Assembly (NCBI GenBank): GCA_009691765.1
Contig: SIAO01000017.1
Coordinates: 1-46,177, forward strand
Direction: 5' to 3'
Source of the DNA: Planctomycetota bacterium
GTDB taxonomy: Bacteria > Planctomycetota > GCA-002687715
DNA: 46,177 bases
In this document: piece after piece, positions 1 through 7,600 of the stretch
Layout: each line of letters opens with the position of its first letter
Numbering within the stretch: the first letter of the stretch is position 1
Program-made: the position numbers and the translations under genes
The notes under the pieces: generated by a model
Told to the model about the DNA's origin: nothing
Databases searched by the model: none
Seen by the model: the letters and a program-made list of their open reading frames with translations, nothing else

Positions 1-3000
1 CATCGCTTCCACACCACCCGCAGCCGCTGTCTGCACGCTGTTCGCAGTGAATGCGCCTTGCGTGATCGTCACCGAAGCCAGTTCGCCGGTGACAGAGCTC
101 GCGCTCAAATCCAAGCTCACACTCACATTGCTTTGCGATGCGTTGTTGACGAAGTTCGCGGGATTCAAGGACGGTGCCGTCACCCCCACACTCGCCGCTG
201 TCGGCGCTGCGGGTGCCACAGTGTCTTTCGTCGCTCCTGTGCCGCTGAAGTTGGTGTAGTTGCTGACAGGATCCAACATGCGCACATTGACCGTGATGGG
301 CCCGTCGAGCAGGGCGCCAGCAGCCATCGCGATCGAGGCGCTGGCGGAAGGCATCGGCACACCGATGGCACTGTCGATGCTGGTGATGCCGTCAGAGAGC
401 GTGACTACATAGCGATCCGCTGGATCGGCGGTGTTGTCCCAACTGACAGTTACCGACACCGTTGGCACCGTGGCGATGTTGATCGTGCTCAGCGGCGACT
501 GCGCCGTCGCGCTGACGAGCGCGCTCGTGGGCGTGTTCGGGGCAATGGTGTCCTTCGTGGCGTTGGAACCAAAATGGCTACTGGTGTTGCCGTTGCCGTC
601 GTTGAGGTCCACCATCACGGTGATGTTGCCTTCACCGAGCAACATGCCGTTGAAGCCGTTAAAGTTGATCACCCCGCCACCGACAGCGATGCTCTGTGGC
701 GCTGAAACGAGAGGCGCGTTGATGCCGTCGTCCAGAGTCACTGTGCCCGTTTCGGTTCCCGCATAAGTACCAGGGAATGCGACAGCCACAGTCACCGCTG
801 GGGCGCTGAAGCTGTTGATGATGTCAATGGGGTTTGTGCTGCTAGCCGCAACGTGTGCCGCGCTGATGGGATCCGCGTTCGTCGTGTCTTTGTTCGCGAG
901 GGTCCCGATGAAAGTTGTGGAGTTCATGTTGGCGTCTGTCGCCGACACCACGAGGTTCACTGCGCCTTCACTGAGCGTGGTGGCGTCAAGTCCGCCAAAG
1001 ATGATTGTGCCAGCACCTGCTGTTGCGGCTTGTGCCGTTGCGGCAATCTGTCCGCTAAGAGTGGTGAGCGCAAGGCTCACGCTGTCTGTTGCGATAGAAC
1101 CGGCTCCGAAGGCCACACTGACGAAAGCGTTGCCCACATTGTTCAAGTTGATGACATTCGACGGATTCGAGGCAGAAGGTTGCACGAGTGCATTGACGGG
1201 CATGCCTGGGCCCACTGTGTCCTTGAGCGCGTTGCCGATGGCATAGACCGCGTTGTTGCCGGCGATGTCCGTCACTGTGACGCTGAAACTTTGCGCGCCA
1301 TCCGCGTTGGACTGCGCATCGAAACTGACTTGCACCGCACCTGTGACGCACGCTGTAGTGTGAGTGCTGATCGTGTTGCTGCCATCGCTCATGGAAAGCG
1401 CAAAGGTGTCTGCCGGATCGGTGCCGTTGTCGAAACGAACTTCAGCGACGCAGGCAGACTGCGTCTGGTTGTTAATCACACCGATGGGATTCTGCGCGCT
1501 TGCAAGCACTTCCACTAAGAGCGGGCTCGCTGGAGCCTGAGTGTCCTTGGTGGCTGCGGTGCCAGAGTAGACAGCGCTGTTGCCGTAGCTGTCACTGACA
1601 GTGACGCTGACTTGTACGGGGCCGTCGCTGAATGCGGCCACATTGGCGCCGCTCCACACTTGCAGTCCGCCTCCCGCTGGAGGAGATTGCAGCGGGCCGG
1701 TGACCGTGCTGCCTCCCGCGCTGAGCGCGATGCTGGCCGTTTCTGTGCCCGTCATGGAAGCGTCGTAGGTGGCCTCGATGCTGACCGCACCTGCACTCGT
1801 GCTGTTCACGAAGTGCGGCGGGTTCGCGGCGCTGCCGCCAACCCACAGACTCACCGGTGCCACGGGCGCCACGGTGTCTTTGATCGCATTCGTGCCACCA
1901 AACACAGCGCTGTTCATGTTCGCGTCGCTGATCGTGACCGTGAGGATCACGTTGCCTTCCGCAAGTGCGCTGGCGTTGAGGGTATTGAAGCTGATGTTGC
2001 CGGCGCCTGCTGTGGCGCTGACAGTGCCGGAGTTGGTGGAGGCGCCGTTGGCGAGCCCGATGCTGACCGTGTCGGTCGCGAGAGAGTTCGCACCCATGGT
2101 GACACTCACAGTCACCGTGCTGACGCTCAGGTTGTTGATCACACTGGCGCTGTTGTTGGCGCCAGCCGCGACACTTGCGGCAACAGGCATGTTCGGTGCC
2201 ACTGTGTCCAAGGTGGCGGAAGTGCCTGCGAAACCGCTGCTGTTGCCGGCGCTGTCTTGCAGCGCGAGCCAGAGGTTCACAATGCCGTTGGGGAAAGAGC
2301 TCGTGTTGACATTCACTACGCTTGAGGCCGAAGGTACAACGTTGCCGCTCGCAGTTGTTCCGAAGGTGCCGGAGCTGACGGTGAGTTTCCATGTCTCGTC
2401 GTTCTGAGCGGCGACTGCGAAAGCGATTTGCACCGGCGCGCGCGAAGCGATGTTGGTGTTAATGACATTCAGCGGATTCTGTAACGAAGCCGGGATGTTC
2501 ACGGATACAGGACCCACGGGGGCCACGGTGTCTTTCAAGAAGTACCAAGCACCGAAGCTGCCAATGTTGCCGGCGCTATCGGTGACGGCGCCCGCTAGGG
2601 CCACAGTGCCGTCGGGCAAGGTGTTGCAGTCGGCGTTGAAGCTGTAGTTGCCGCCGCCCGCAGGAGCGTTGAAGCCAGGAATGGTCAGCGTGCTGCCGTT
2701 GGTCAGCGTGACGCTGACTTGATCGGTCGTTTGCGCACCGCTGCCAAATTGCAGTGACATGGCGACGTTGGCCACATTCGCCATCGCGATGCTGCCCGCG
2801 GTGTTGCCGGGGCCGGCGGCGATGACAACAGCGCTCGGTAGCGCCACCACGGTGTCTTTGATGGCGCTGTTGCTGAGCACGGCGGAGTTGTTGCCCGCAG
2901 CGTCGGTGGTCCAGCATTCCAGCGCGATGTTGCCTTCAGCGAAGGCGCTGAAGTTTACGCCGGTGAAAGCGATGAGTGCGGAGGCCGACGGAGCCGGAAC

Positions 3001-4614
3001 AGCGTTCTCGAATTGCTGCGCTCCGGATGTTGCGCGCACCGTCATGGTGCGTCCTGGTTCTGCGGAAGCACTCGCAATGGCTTCAAGCGTTGCGCCGTTC
3101 ACACTGGATTGATTCACGTAGCCAGCTGGGTTGGCCGGACCAGCTGCGATAAGCGCCGCTGTAGGCACGCCTGGGGCCACGGTGTCTTTGCCGCAAGTGC
3201 CGACGAGATCGGTGCTGCTGTTCCCGAAAGCGTCGTTCACATCGACACGGATGCTTACAACGCCGTCCGGAAGTGCGGAAGCATCGATGGGTCCGAAGCT
3301 CTGCTGTGACAACCCAGTGGCCGTGCCACTGAAACTCGTGCTGGCTGCTCCGCCGTCGAGCGTGATGATCACCGCATCGCCAAGCTGAATGGTTGCGTTG
3401 AAATTGATATCCACCATCACACTGTTCTGTGATGCGATGTTGATCGTGTCGGCAGGATTGCTCGCGCCTTGCGCTACGGTGGCTGCCAATGCTGCACCCA
3501 CACCGGTGTCCTTCATTGCCGAGGTTGCGCTCCAGACGATGGTGTTTCCGTTGGGATCACTCACCACGATTTCCACGCTGACATTGCCGTCGCTGAGGCT
3601 GCTGCAATCCATGCCGGGAGTGGTTATGGAAACCGCGCCGCGTACGGAAGTGATTGGCGCGCTCAACACACTTTGCGTTCCCGTCATCAAACGCGCCTGA
3701 AAACTGTTGAGTTCGGGGCGTTCTTCCCGAAAATGGATGTTCACCATCGTGTCCGCGGCCGAGGCCGCTGAGATTCTGTTCACGCTGTTATTCGCGCCCT
3801 GCGCAACGAAGGCGTACTTGGGCGCTGCGACAAAGGTGTCTTTGTAGGCGCCGACACCTTGATAGGTGGCGCTGTTTCCGGCCGCATCCGTCAAGCGGAT
3901 GCTCAGGGCGATGTCGCTGTCTGTGAACGCGCTGACATCAAGGCCATCGGCCTGCATGCGCCCGCCGTTTTCGGGGGCGAAGAACGTGGGGCTTGAGATG
4001 GCGATGTTGCCATCCGTCAAATACAACATTGCCGAGTCGCTGCTGTGCGCCTTTGCACCAAACTCGACGCTAACGACGCAGCTTGGAGCCGTCGAGGAAT
4101 TGATGATCGCAGGACCGCTCACGACAGGAATCGCCGACTCCACGCTCACCGCCACGGGAGCCAAAGGTGCTTCGGTGTCCTTGATGAACGAGACCAGCGC
4201 AGCCCATGGGCTGTTGCCCTGAGCGTTGCTCACGCGCGCTCGCACGGCGATGGCGCCGTCGGCGAGGACGCTTGCGTCCACAGGCCCTACGAGCACAGTG
4301 CCTGCACCAGCACTCGCAGGAGCGCTGCCGCTGACGACGGTCGTGCCGTCGCTGAGCTCCACAGTGACGGTGTTCTCAACAGAAGACGATGCGCCGAATT
4401 CAACCGCTACCATCAGTGCGAGGGCATTCGCAGTGTTGACGGTGTTGGCCGGAGCCACGGCCGAAGCGGGAAGGTCCGCGTTGAGCGGAGCCGAAGGCGG
4501 TGCGTCAACGGGGCCAGTACCAGCACCTCCGCACGCTGCGAAGGTGAGTAGAAGCGCGAAGCCGACCACGAAAGTGGTCCAGCGTGTGCACACTGTGGTG
4601 TTGGTGGCGGTCAT
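1..4614 (-). CDS. Giant Ig-like-repeat surface lipoprotein, N-terminal part (runs off left edge)
   Basis: An uninterrupted minus-strand frame starts at ATG 4612-4614 and is still open at base 1, giving at least 1538 residues. The N-terminus has a hydrophobic segment (about residues 15-30) ending in TFAACGG, which looks like a lipobox although Phe at -3 is atypical. The rest is a tandem array of about 110-residue units. Each ends in a signature of the form D-(A/P)-x-G-N-S, then about ten residues, then T-K-D-T-V-A-P. The Asp of this signature lies at 4177-4179, 3838-3840, 3508-3510, 3184-3186, 2854-2856, 2530-2532, 2206-2208, 1876-1878, 1543-1545, 1219-1221, 886-888, 550-552 and 223-225, all in one frame. 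This resembles bacterial Ig-like (Big) modules of long adhesins and surface-layer-like proteins. I infer a surface or stalk-like structural or adhesive role; no catalytic domain is visible in this part. Plus-strand frames over this region are antisense shadows. Confidence 0.85.
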   Translation of the reverse strand, partial: MTATNTTVCTRWTTFVVGFALLLTFAACGGAGTGPVDAPPSAPLNADLPASAVAPANTVNTANALALMVAVEFGASSSVENTVTVELSDGTTVVSGSAPASAGAGTVLVGPVDASVLADGAIAVRARVSNAQGNSPWAALVSFIKDTEAPLAPVAVSVESAIPVVSGPAIINSSTAPSCVVSVEFGAKAHSSDSAMLYLTDGNIAISSPTFFAPENGGRMQADGLDVSAFTDSDIALSIRLTDAAGNSATYQGVGAYKDTFVAAPKYAFVAQGANNSVNRISAASAADTMVNIHFREERPELNSFQARLMTGTQSVLSAPITSVRGAVSITTPGMDCSSLSDGNVSVEIVVSDPNGNTIVWSATSAMKDTGVGAALAATVAQGASNPADTINIASQNSVMVDINFNATIQLGDAVIITLDGGAASTSFSGTATGLSQQSFGPIDASALPDGVVSIRVDVNDAFGNSSTDLVGTCGKDTVAPGVPTAALIAAGPANPAGYVNQSSVNGATLEAIASASAEPGRTMTVRATSGAQQFENAVPAPSASALIAFTGVNFSAFAEGNIALECWTTDAAGNNSAVLSNSAIKDTVVALPSAVVIAAGPGNTAGSIAMANVANVAMSLQFGSGAQTTDQVSVTLTNGSTLTIPGFNAPAGGGNYSFNADCNTLPDGTVALAGAVTDSAGNIGSFGAWYFLKDTVAPVGPVSVNIPASLQNPLNVINTNIASRAPVQIAFAVAAQNDETWKLTVSSGTFGTTASGNVVPSASSVVNVNTSSFPNGIVNLWLALQDSAGNSSGFAGTSATLDTVAPNMPVAASVAAGANNSASVINNLSVSTVTVSVTMGANSLATDTVSIGLANGASTNSGTVSATAGAGNISFNTLNASALAEGNVILTVTISDANMNSAVFGGTNAIKDTVAPVAPVSLWVGGSAANPPHFVNSTSAGAVSIEATYDASMTGTETASIALSAGGSTVTGPLQSPPAGGGLQVWSGANVAAFSDGPVQVSVTVSDSYGNSAVYSGTAATKDTQAPASPLLVEVLASAQNPIGVINNQTQSACVAEVRFDNGTDPADTFALSMSDGSNTISTHTTACVTGAVQVSFDAQSNADGAQSFSVTVTDIAGNNAVYAIGNALKDTVGPGMPVNALVQPSASNPSNVINLNNVGNAFVSVAFGAGSIATDSVSLALTTLSGQIAATAQAATAGAGTIIFGGLDATTLSEGAVNLVVSATDANMNSTTFIGTLANKDTTNADPISAAHVAASSTNPIDIINSFSAPAVTVAVAFPGTYAGTETGTVTLDDGINAPLVSAPQSIAVGGGVINFNGFNGMLLGEGNITVMVDLNDGNGNTSSHFGSNATKDTIAPNTPTSALVSATAQSPLSTINIATVPTVSVTVSWDNTADPADRYVVTLSDGITSIDSAIGVPMPSASASIAMAAGALLDGPITVNVRMLDPVSNYTNFSGTGATKDTVAPAAPTAASVGVTAPSLNPANFVNNASQSNVSVSLDLSASSVTGELASVTITQGAFTANSVQTAAAGGVEAM
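100..4290 (-). repeat. Array of at least 13 Ig-like protein repeats, 324-339 bp each
   Basis: The K-D-T-V-A-P signature recurs with spacings of 324 to 339 bases (108-113 codons), always in the same frame. The DNA of the units is strongly diverged, so the repeats are visible at protein level but not as long exact DNA repeats. One unit, at 2206-2208, reads L-D-T in place of K-D-T. The array continues past the left edge. Boundaries given are approximate. Confidence 0.8.
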
Positions 4615-4671
4615 TCCCAGATTCCTCTCCGTGCGATCCACTGTTGCGGATGCGCGTCATTTGTCCTGCAT

Positions 4672-4701
4672 TGCCGGGGTGCGCCTTTGGGCGTCCCGGC
4701 A
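4672..4701 (-). promoter_or_regulatory. Strong hairpin in leader of Ig-repeat gene
   Basis: TGCCGGG at 4672-4678 pairs with CCCGGCA at 4695-4701 (7 bp), and the interior can add about four more pairs (CGCC against GGCG) around a CCTTTGG apex. It lies 58 bases upstream of the Ig-repeat start codon on the minus strand. It could be a leader or attenuator structure, or a terminator for something read from the other side; there is no clear T-tract. The function is not established. Confidence 0.45.
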
Positions 4702-4731
4702 CCAGCCACTGCGCGGTTCAGGTCACGGAAC

Positions 4732-4751
4732 TGTTGGCCCGTAGGGCAACA
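4732..4751 (-). promoter_or_regulatory. Second hairpin in the same leader
   Basis: TGTT 4732-4735 pairs with AACA 4748-4751 and GCCC 4737-4740 pairs with GGGC 4744-4747, with a single bulged G at 4736 and a three-base loop. Together with the hairpin at 4672-4701 it makes a two-stem leader for the minus-strand Ig-repeat gene. No known riboswitch class was recognised. Confidence 0.35.
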
Positions 4752-4976
4752 ATCCGCCTTCACCGACGGAGTGGCTTCCTGTAAGAATCGGGCGTCAAAG
4801 GCGAATCACTTGAGGCCTCTCGATGCAGCGAGAGTCTCTGTCACGCTTCATGCGGCAGAGATCGTGCTTTTGGAAAACTCTTCCCTACCCTAGGCCGTAT
4901 TTCGCAACACCTGAAGCCGCTCGGAATGCATCAAGCAGCGCGTGAGTGGATGCCGAAGGCCGTCAAGTCCGGCGTG

Positions 4977-4982
4977 TATAGT
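4977..4982 (+). promoter_or_regulatory. Possible -10 box (TATAGT) for the thioredoxin-like gene
   Basis: TATAGT lies 62 bases before the chosen ATG at 5045, in otherwise GC-rich sequence. The region 16-18 bases upstream has no good TTGACA match, so this is only a suggestion. Confidence 0.2.
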
Positions 4983-5044
4983 GACTGCCCGATGGCTCGC
5001 AGCAGGGAACTCTGCGACGCCCCCGACCAATGGAGCCAACCACC

Positions 5045-5959
5045 ATGTCTGCTGCTTTGAAATTGATGGCGGTGTTCGGGTTTGTGTGTGTGCTCTTCAT
5101 GGGGCACAGCGCGGCTCAAGACGCCAAGCCTGAAGTGACCGATGACAAACCCAAGGCGACTGTGGAATTCGCCAAGACTTGGGAAGCCGCCGTGATTGAG
5201 GCGAAGCTTCTCAACGTGCCGCTGGTGGTGCATAGCCACGGGTTCTATTGAGGCCCTTGCTGGGGTATGCATTCTGCCGTGATGCAGAACAAAAAGTACC
5301 TCGAGTTCGCCAAGCAAAACACCGTCGAAGTTCTCGCACTGCAACGCCTCGCTGAAGGTGTGCAGAAGAAGGACCCACGCGCAGTGGCCTACAAAGCCAA
5401 AGGCGCGAACGGTGAAGAGCGATTGCTGATGTTGAACAGGCCTAATCTGACCCTCGAAGAGATCGAAGATCTCAGTCGCAGCAAGGCAGGCAGCTTCAAC
5501 AAGACAGGCAAGATCCCTTACACCTCCATCGTCGATCCTTGGACCGAGACGGAGATCAAAGGCTACAACGGCGGCAGCGCCAAGGGCATCCAAGAAGATG
5601 TGGCAGCAGCGCTCGTTGGCATGCGCAAGGAGCATGGCAAGGGCGTAGCGCGTAAAGACCTCGCCAAGGTGGATGAGGCCATCGCGAAATCTCAAACGGC
5701 TGCAACGGCCGGTGACTTCGCCAAGGCCATCGAAGCGTTGACCAAAGTGGAAGCCCAGATGAAGGGCGTCGCTGAAGTGCTGACCACGAAGCTCACGGAA
5801 GCGCGAGCGGCTGTAGTCAGTGCAGCGGAATCGGCACTCGCCGCCATCGAAAATTCTTCAGACAACGCCAAGGCTAAGAAAGACCTGCTTTCCATGCTGG
5901 ACCGCTTGCGCGGCACGGGCCTCGAAGCCAAAGCCAAAGAGATCTTGCAGAAGCTGTGA
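5045..5959 (+). CDS. Putative exported thioredoxin-fold selenoprotein with U-G-P-C motif (TGA at 5249-5251)
   Basis: Read through a single TGA, this frame encodes 304 residues. Residues 1-25 form a signal peptide (hydrophobic core, cleavage probably after HSAA). Residues 40-68 match the start of a thioredoxin fold (T-W-E-A-A, then N-V-P-L-V-V-H-S-H-G-F-Y). The TGA is codon 69 and is followed by G70-P71-C72-W73, so it replaces the first Cys of a CGPC redox motif. The fold continues after it (H-S-A-V-M-Q-N-K, then T-V-E-V-L-A-L). The C-terminal 110 residues are Ala/Lys-rich and helical. A stem-loop sits at SECIS distance downstream. The start at 5045 gives the cleanest signal peptide; an in-frame ATG at 5030 is possible. 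Its stop overlaps the sulfatase start. I infer Sec insertion and a periplasmic oxidoreductase role. A Cys-to-stop mutation or a TGC-to-TGA sequencing error is the alternative. Standard gene callers would split it into two pieces, about 5045-5251 and 5267-5959. Confidence 0.7.
5249..5302 (+). promoter_or_regulatory. Bacterial SECIS-like stem-loop after in-frame TGA
   Basis: Immediately 3' of the TGA (5249-5251) the sequence can fold into a two-part hairpin. The lower stem pairs 5262-5267 (GGGGTA) with 5297-5302 (TACCTC), six pairs including one G-U. The upper stem pairs 5272-5277 (TTCTGC) perfectly with 5284-5289 (GCAGAA). The apical loop CGTGAT (5278-5283) starts 27 bases after the TGA and has G then T at its second and third positions. 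Bacterial SECIS elements lie inside the coding sequence just after the UGA, with a small apical loop roughly 16-37 bases away and a G near the loop start; this fits. Pairing was judged by eye. Confidence 0.55.
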
Positions 5960-7476
5960 TTCCTGCGTTCGCATTCAATCTGGTTTCGCTGCTGATTTTG
6001 GTGGCTTGTTGCGGCTGCGCCCACGAAGCGCAGCCGCTTCCGCGCCCGAACATCGTGTTCATTCTTGCGGATGACCACGGTGCTCAAGCCCTGAGCGCGT
6101 ACGACACGCCGCAGCGCCGTTCTTCGTTGCGCACTCCCGGAATCGATCGCCTCGCGACCGAAGGTATGCGCTTTGATCGCTTCTGTGTAGAGAACGCCAT
6201 TTGCGCGCCGAGCCGCGCTGCGTTCCTCACAGGGTGCATGTCGATGCGCCACGGCGTGGTGGACAACAGCAAGAGTTTCGATGCGACGCAGCCAACGTGG
6301 CCGTCACTCCTGCGCAGCGCGGGCTACACCACAGCTCTCAAGGGCAAGTGGCATTTGAAGAGCCGCCCTGAGGGCTTCGATGACTTTGAAGCGCTCATTG
6401 ACCAAGGCGAGTATTGGAATCCACGTTTCGTCACGGCGCAGGGCACAGTGCGGCGCGAAGGCTATTGCACCGACATCATTACGGAGCGTGCTGTGGAGTT
6501 TCTTGCGGCACAGGCGGGCAGCGAGAAGCCCTTTGCTCTGGTGGTGCACCACAAAGCGCCGCACCGCAACTGGATGCCGCCGCCGCGTCACTACTGGATG
6601 TTTGCGAACGAGACTCTGCCCGAGCCGGCCACACTGTTTGACACCTTTGCTGGGCGAGGTCGCGCTTCCACGTTGCAAACCATGAGCGTTGCAACGCACC
6701 TCACGCCAAACGATTTGAAACTCGTGCCGCCACAGGGGCTCACGACGGCGCAGCTCGACGCATGGACCGTCGCGCATGAAGGGCGAGCCGCAGAGGCTGA
6801 TGCCGCGCGTGCTGCGGGGCCAGACGCTTGGCGCCGCTTTGCATTTCAGACCTACGCCAAAGACTATCTGCGCTGTGTCGCCGCAGTGGATGAATCGGTG
6901 CAGCGCTTGCTTGGCGAGCTCGATCGCCTTGGCCTCGCGAAAAACACCATCGTTATCTACAGCTCAGATCAAGGCTGGTTCCTTGGCGAGCACGGCTGGT
7001 ACGACAAGCGCTGGATGTACGAGGAGAGCTTGCGCACACCGTTCCTACTGCGTTGGCCAGGGAAAGTTCCTGCCGGATCCAGCAGCGCAGCGCTGTGCCA
7101 AAACACGGATCTCGCACCCACTTTGTTGGCCGCGGCGGGTGTGCCTGTGCCAGAGCGCATGGAGGGACGCAACCTCGCGCCCTTGTTTGCGAGTGAATCC
7201 GCCGCTTGGCGCGACGCGCTTTACTACCGCTACTTTGAAGCCGGTGAGCCGCATCAGGTGCCCGCGCACGACGGTGTGCGCACGGCGCGCTGGAAACTCA
7301 TCAACTTTCATACTCTCGCAGGCGCAGACGCCTGGGAGCTCTACGACCTCGAAGCGGACCCTGACGAGCTGCGCGATCTTTCGCGCGACGGCGCGAGTGC
7401 CGCGATATTGAACGCCTTGCGCGAGCGTCTCTGGCAATTGCGTGTCACTCACGGCAGCACCGATCTGCTCAGGTGA
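5956..7476 (+). CDS. Exported formylglycine-type sulfatase (lipoprotein)
   Basis: This 506-residue arylsulfatase-family protein starts at GTG 5956, overlapping the preceding stop by four bases, so the two genes are translationally coupled. The N-terminus is a lipoprotein signal with lipobox L-V-A-C (Cys18). Metal-binding Asp39-Asp40 lie in F-I-L-A-D-D-H-G. The active-site motif C83-A-P-S-R87 is the canonical C-x-P-x-R in which Cys is converted to formylglycine. S-S-D-Q-G-W-F-L-G-E-H-G supplies further metal and catalytic residues. The C-terminal E-L-Y-D-L-E-A-D-P-D-E-L is the usual sulfatase tail. It should hydrolyse sulfate esters, probably on a polysaccharide, at the outer surface or in the periplasm. 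The exact substrate cannot be read from the sequence. Confidence 0.9.
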   Translation: MIPAFAFNLVSLLILVACCGCAHEAQPLPRPNIVFILADDHGAQALSAYDTPQRRSSLRTPGIDRLATEGMRFDRFCVENAICAPSRAAFLTGCMSMRHGVVDNSKSFDATQPTWPSLLRSAGYTTALKGKWHLKSRPEGFDDFEALIDQGEYWNPRFVTAQGTVRREGYCTDIITERAVEFLAAQAGSEKPFALVVHHKAPHRNWMPPPRHYWMFANETLPEPATLFDTFAGRGRASTLQTMSVATHLTPNDLKLVPPQGLTTAQLDAWTVAHEGRAAEADAARAAGPDAWRRFAFQTYAKDYLRCVAAVDESVQRLLGELDRLGLAKNTIVIYSSDQGWFLGEHGWYDKRWMYEESLRTPFLLRWPGKVPAGSSSAALCQNTDLAPTLLAAAGVPVPERMEGRNLAPLFASESAAWRDALYYRYFEAGEPHQVPAHDGVRTARWKLINFHTLAGADAWELYDLEADPDELRDLSRDGASAAILNALRERLWQLRVTHGSTDLLR

Positions 7477-7492
7477 TTTTCTGCGCCTTCAC

Positions 7493-7520
7493 GGCCGCCA
7501 TTTCCGATGATTCGGCGGCC
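7493..7520. terminator. Terminator-like inverted repeat after sulfatase
   Basis: GGCCGCC at 7493-7499 pairs perfectly with GGCGGCC at 7514-7520 around a 14-base loop, 17 bases after the sulfatase stop. No strong T-tract follows, so termination is plausible rather than certain. Confidence 0.4.
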
Positions 7521-7550
7521 TGATAATCTGACACCTTCACAAGATCTTTG

Positions 7551-7572
7551 GGCGCCATTTGTTGAAGGCGCC
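7551..7572. other. Small inverted repeat upstream of membrane sulfatase
   Basis: GGCGCC at 7551-7556 and again at 7567-7572 (itself a palindrome) can form a six-pair hairpin with a ten-base loop. It lies 28 bases before the next start codon and could affect transcription or translation of that gene. Its function is unknown. Confidence 0.25.
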
Positions 7573-7600
7573 ATGAAATTGTTTTGAATCAAAGGGTGAT

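Larger units (their letters stand above)
4615..5044. other. Divergent intergenic region (430 bp) with structured leader
   Basis: This spacer separates the minus-strand Ig-repeat gene from the plus-strand thioredoxin-like gene. The part next to the Ig-repeat gene (4670-4755) contains two strong hairpins, listed separately, which would lie in that gene's 5' leader. Nearer the plus-strand gene there is a TATAGT element at 4977-4982 that could be a -10 box, without a convincing -35. I see no coding sequence, tRNA or known riboswitch consensus here. Confidence 0.6.

Noticed and set aside
58..4744. Many long plus-strand open frames over 58-4744
   Set aside because: They are antisense to the continuous minus-strand Ig-repeat frame, which has a signal peptide and regular repeats; the plus frames have no recognisable domains.
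5255..5265. Short CCC/GGG hairpin nearest the TGA as the SECIS
   Set aside because: Its loop would lie too close to the TGA for a bacterial SECIS; the stem-loop at 5262-5302 fits better.
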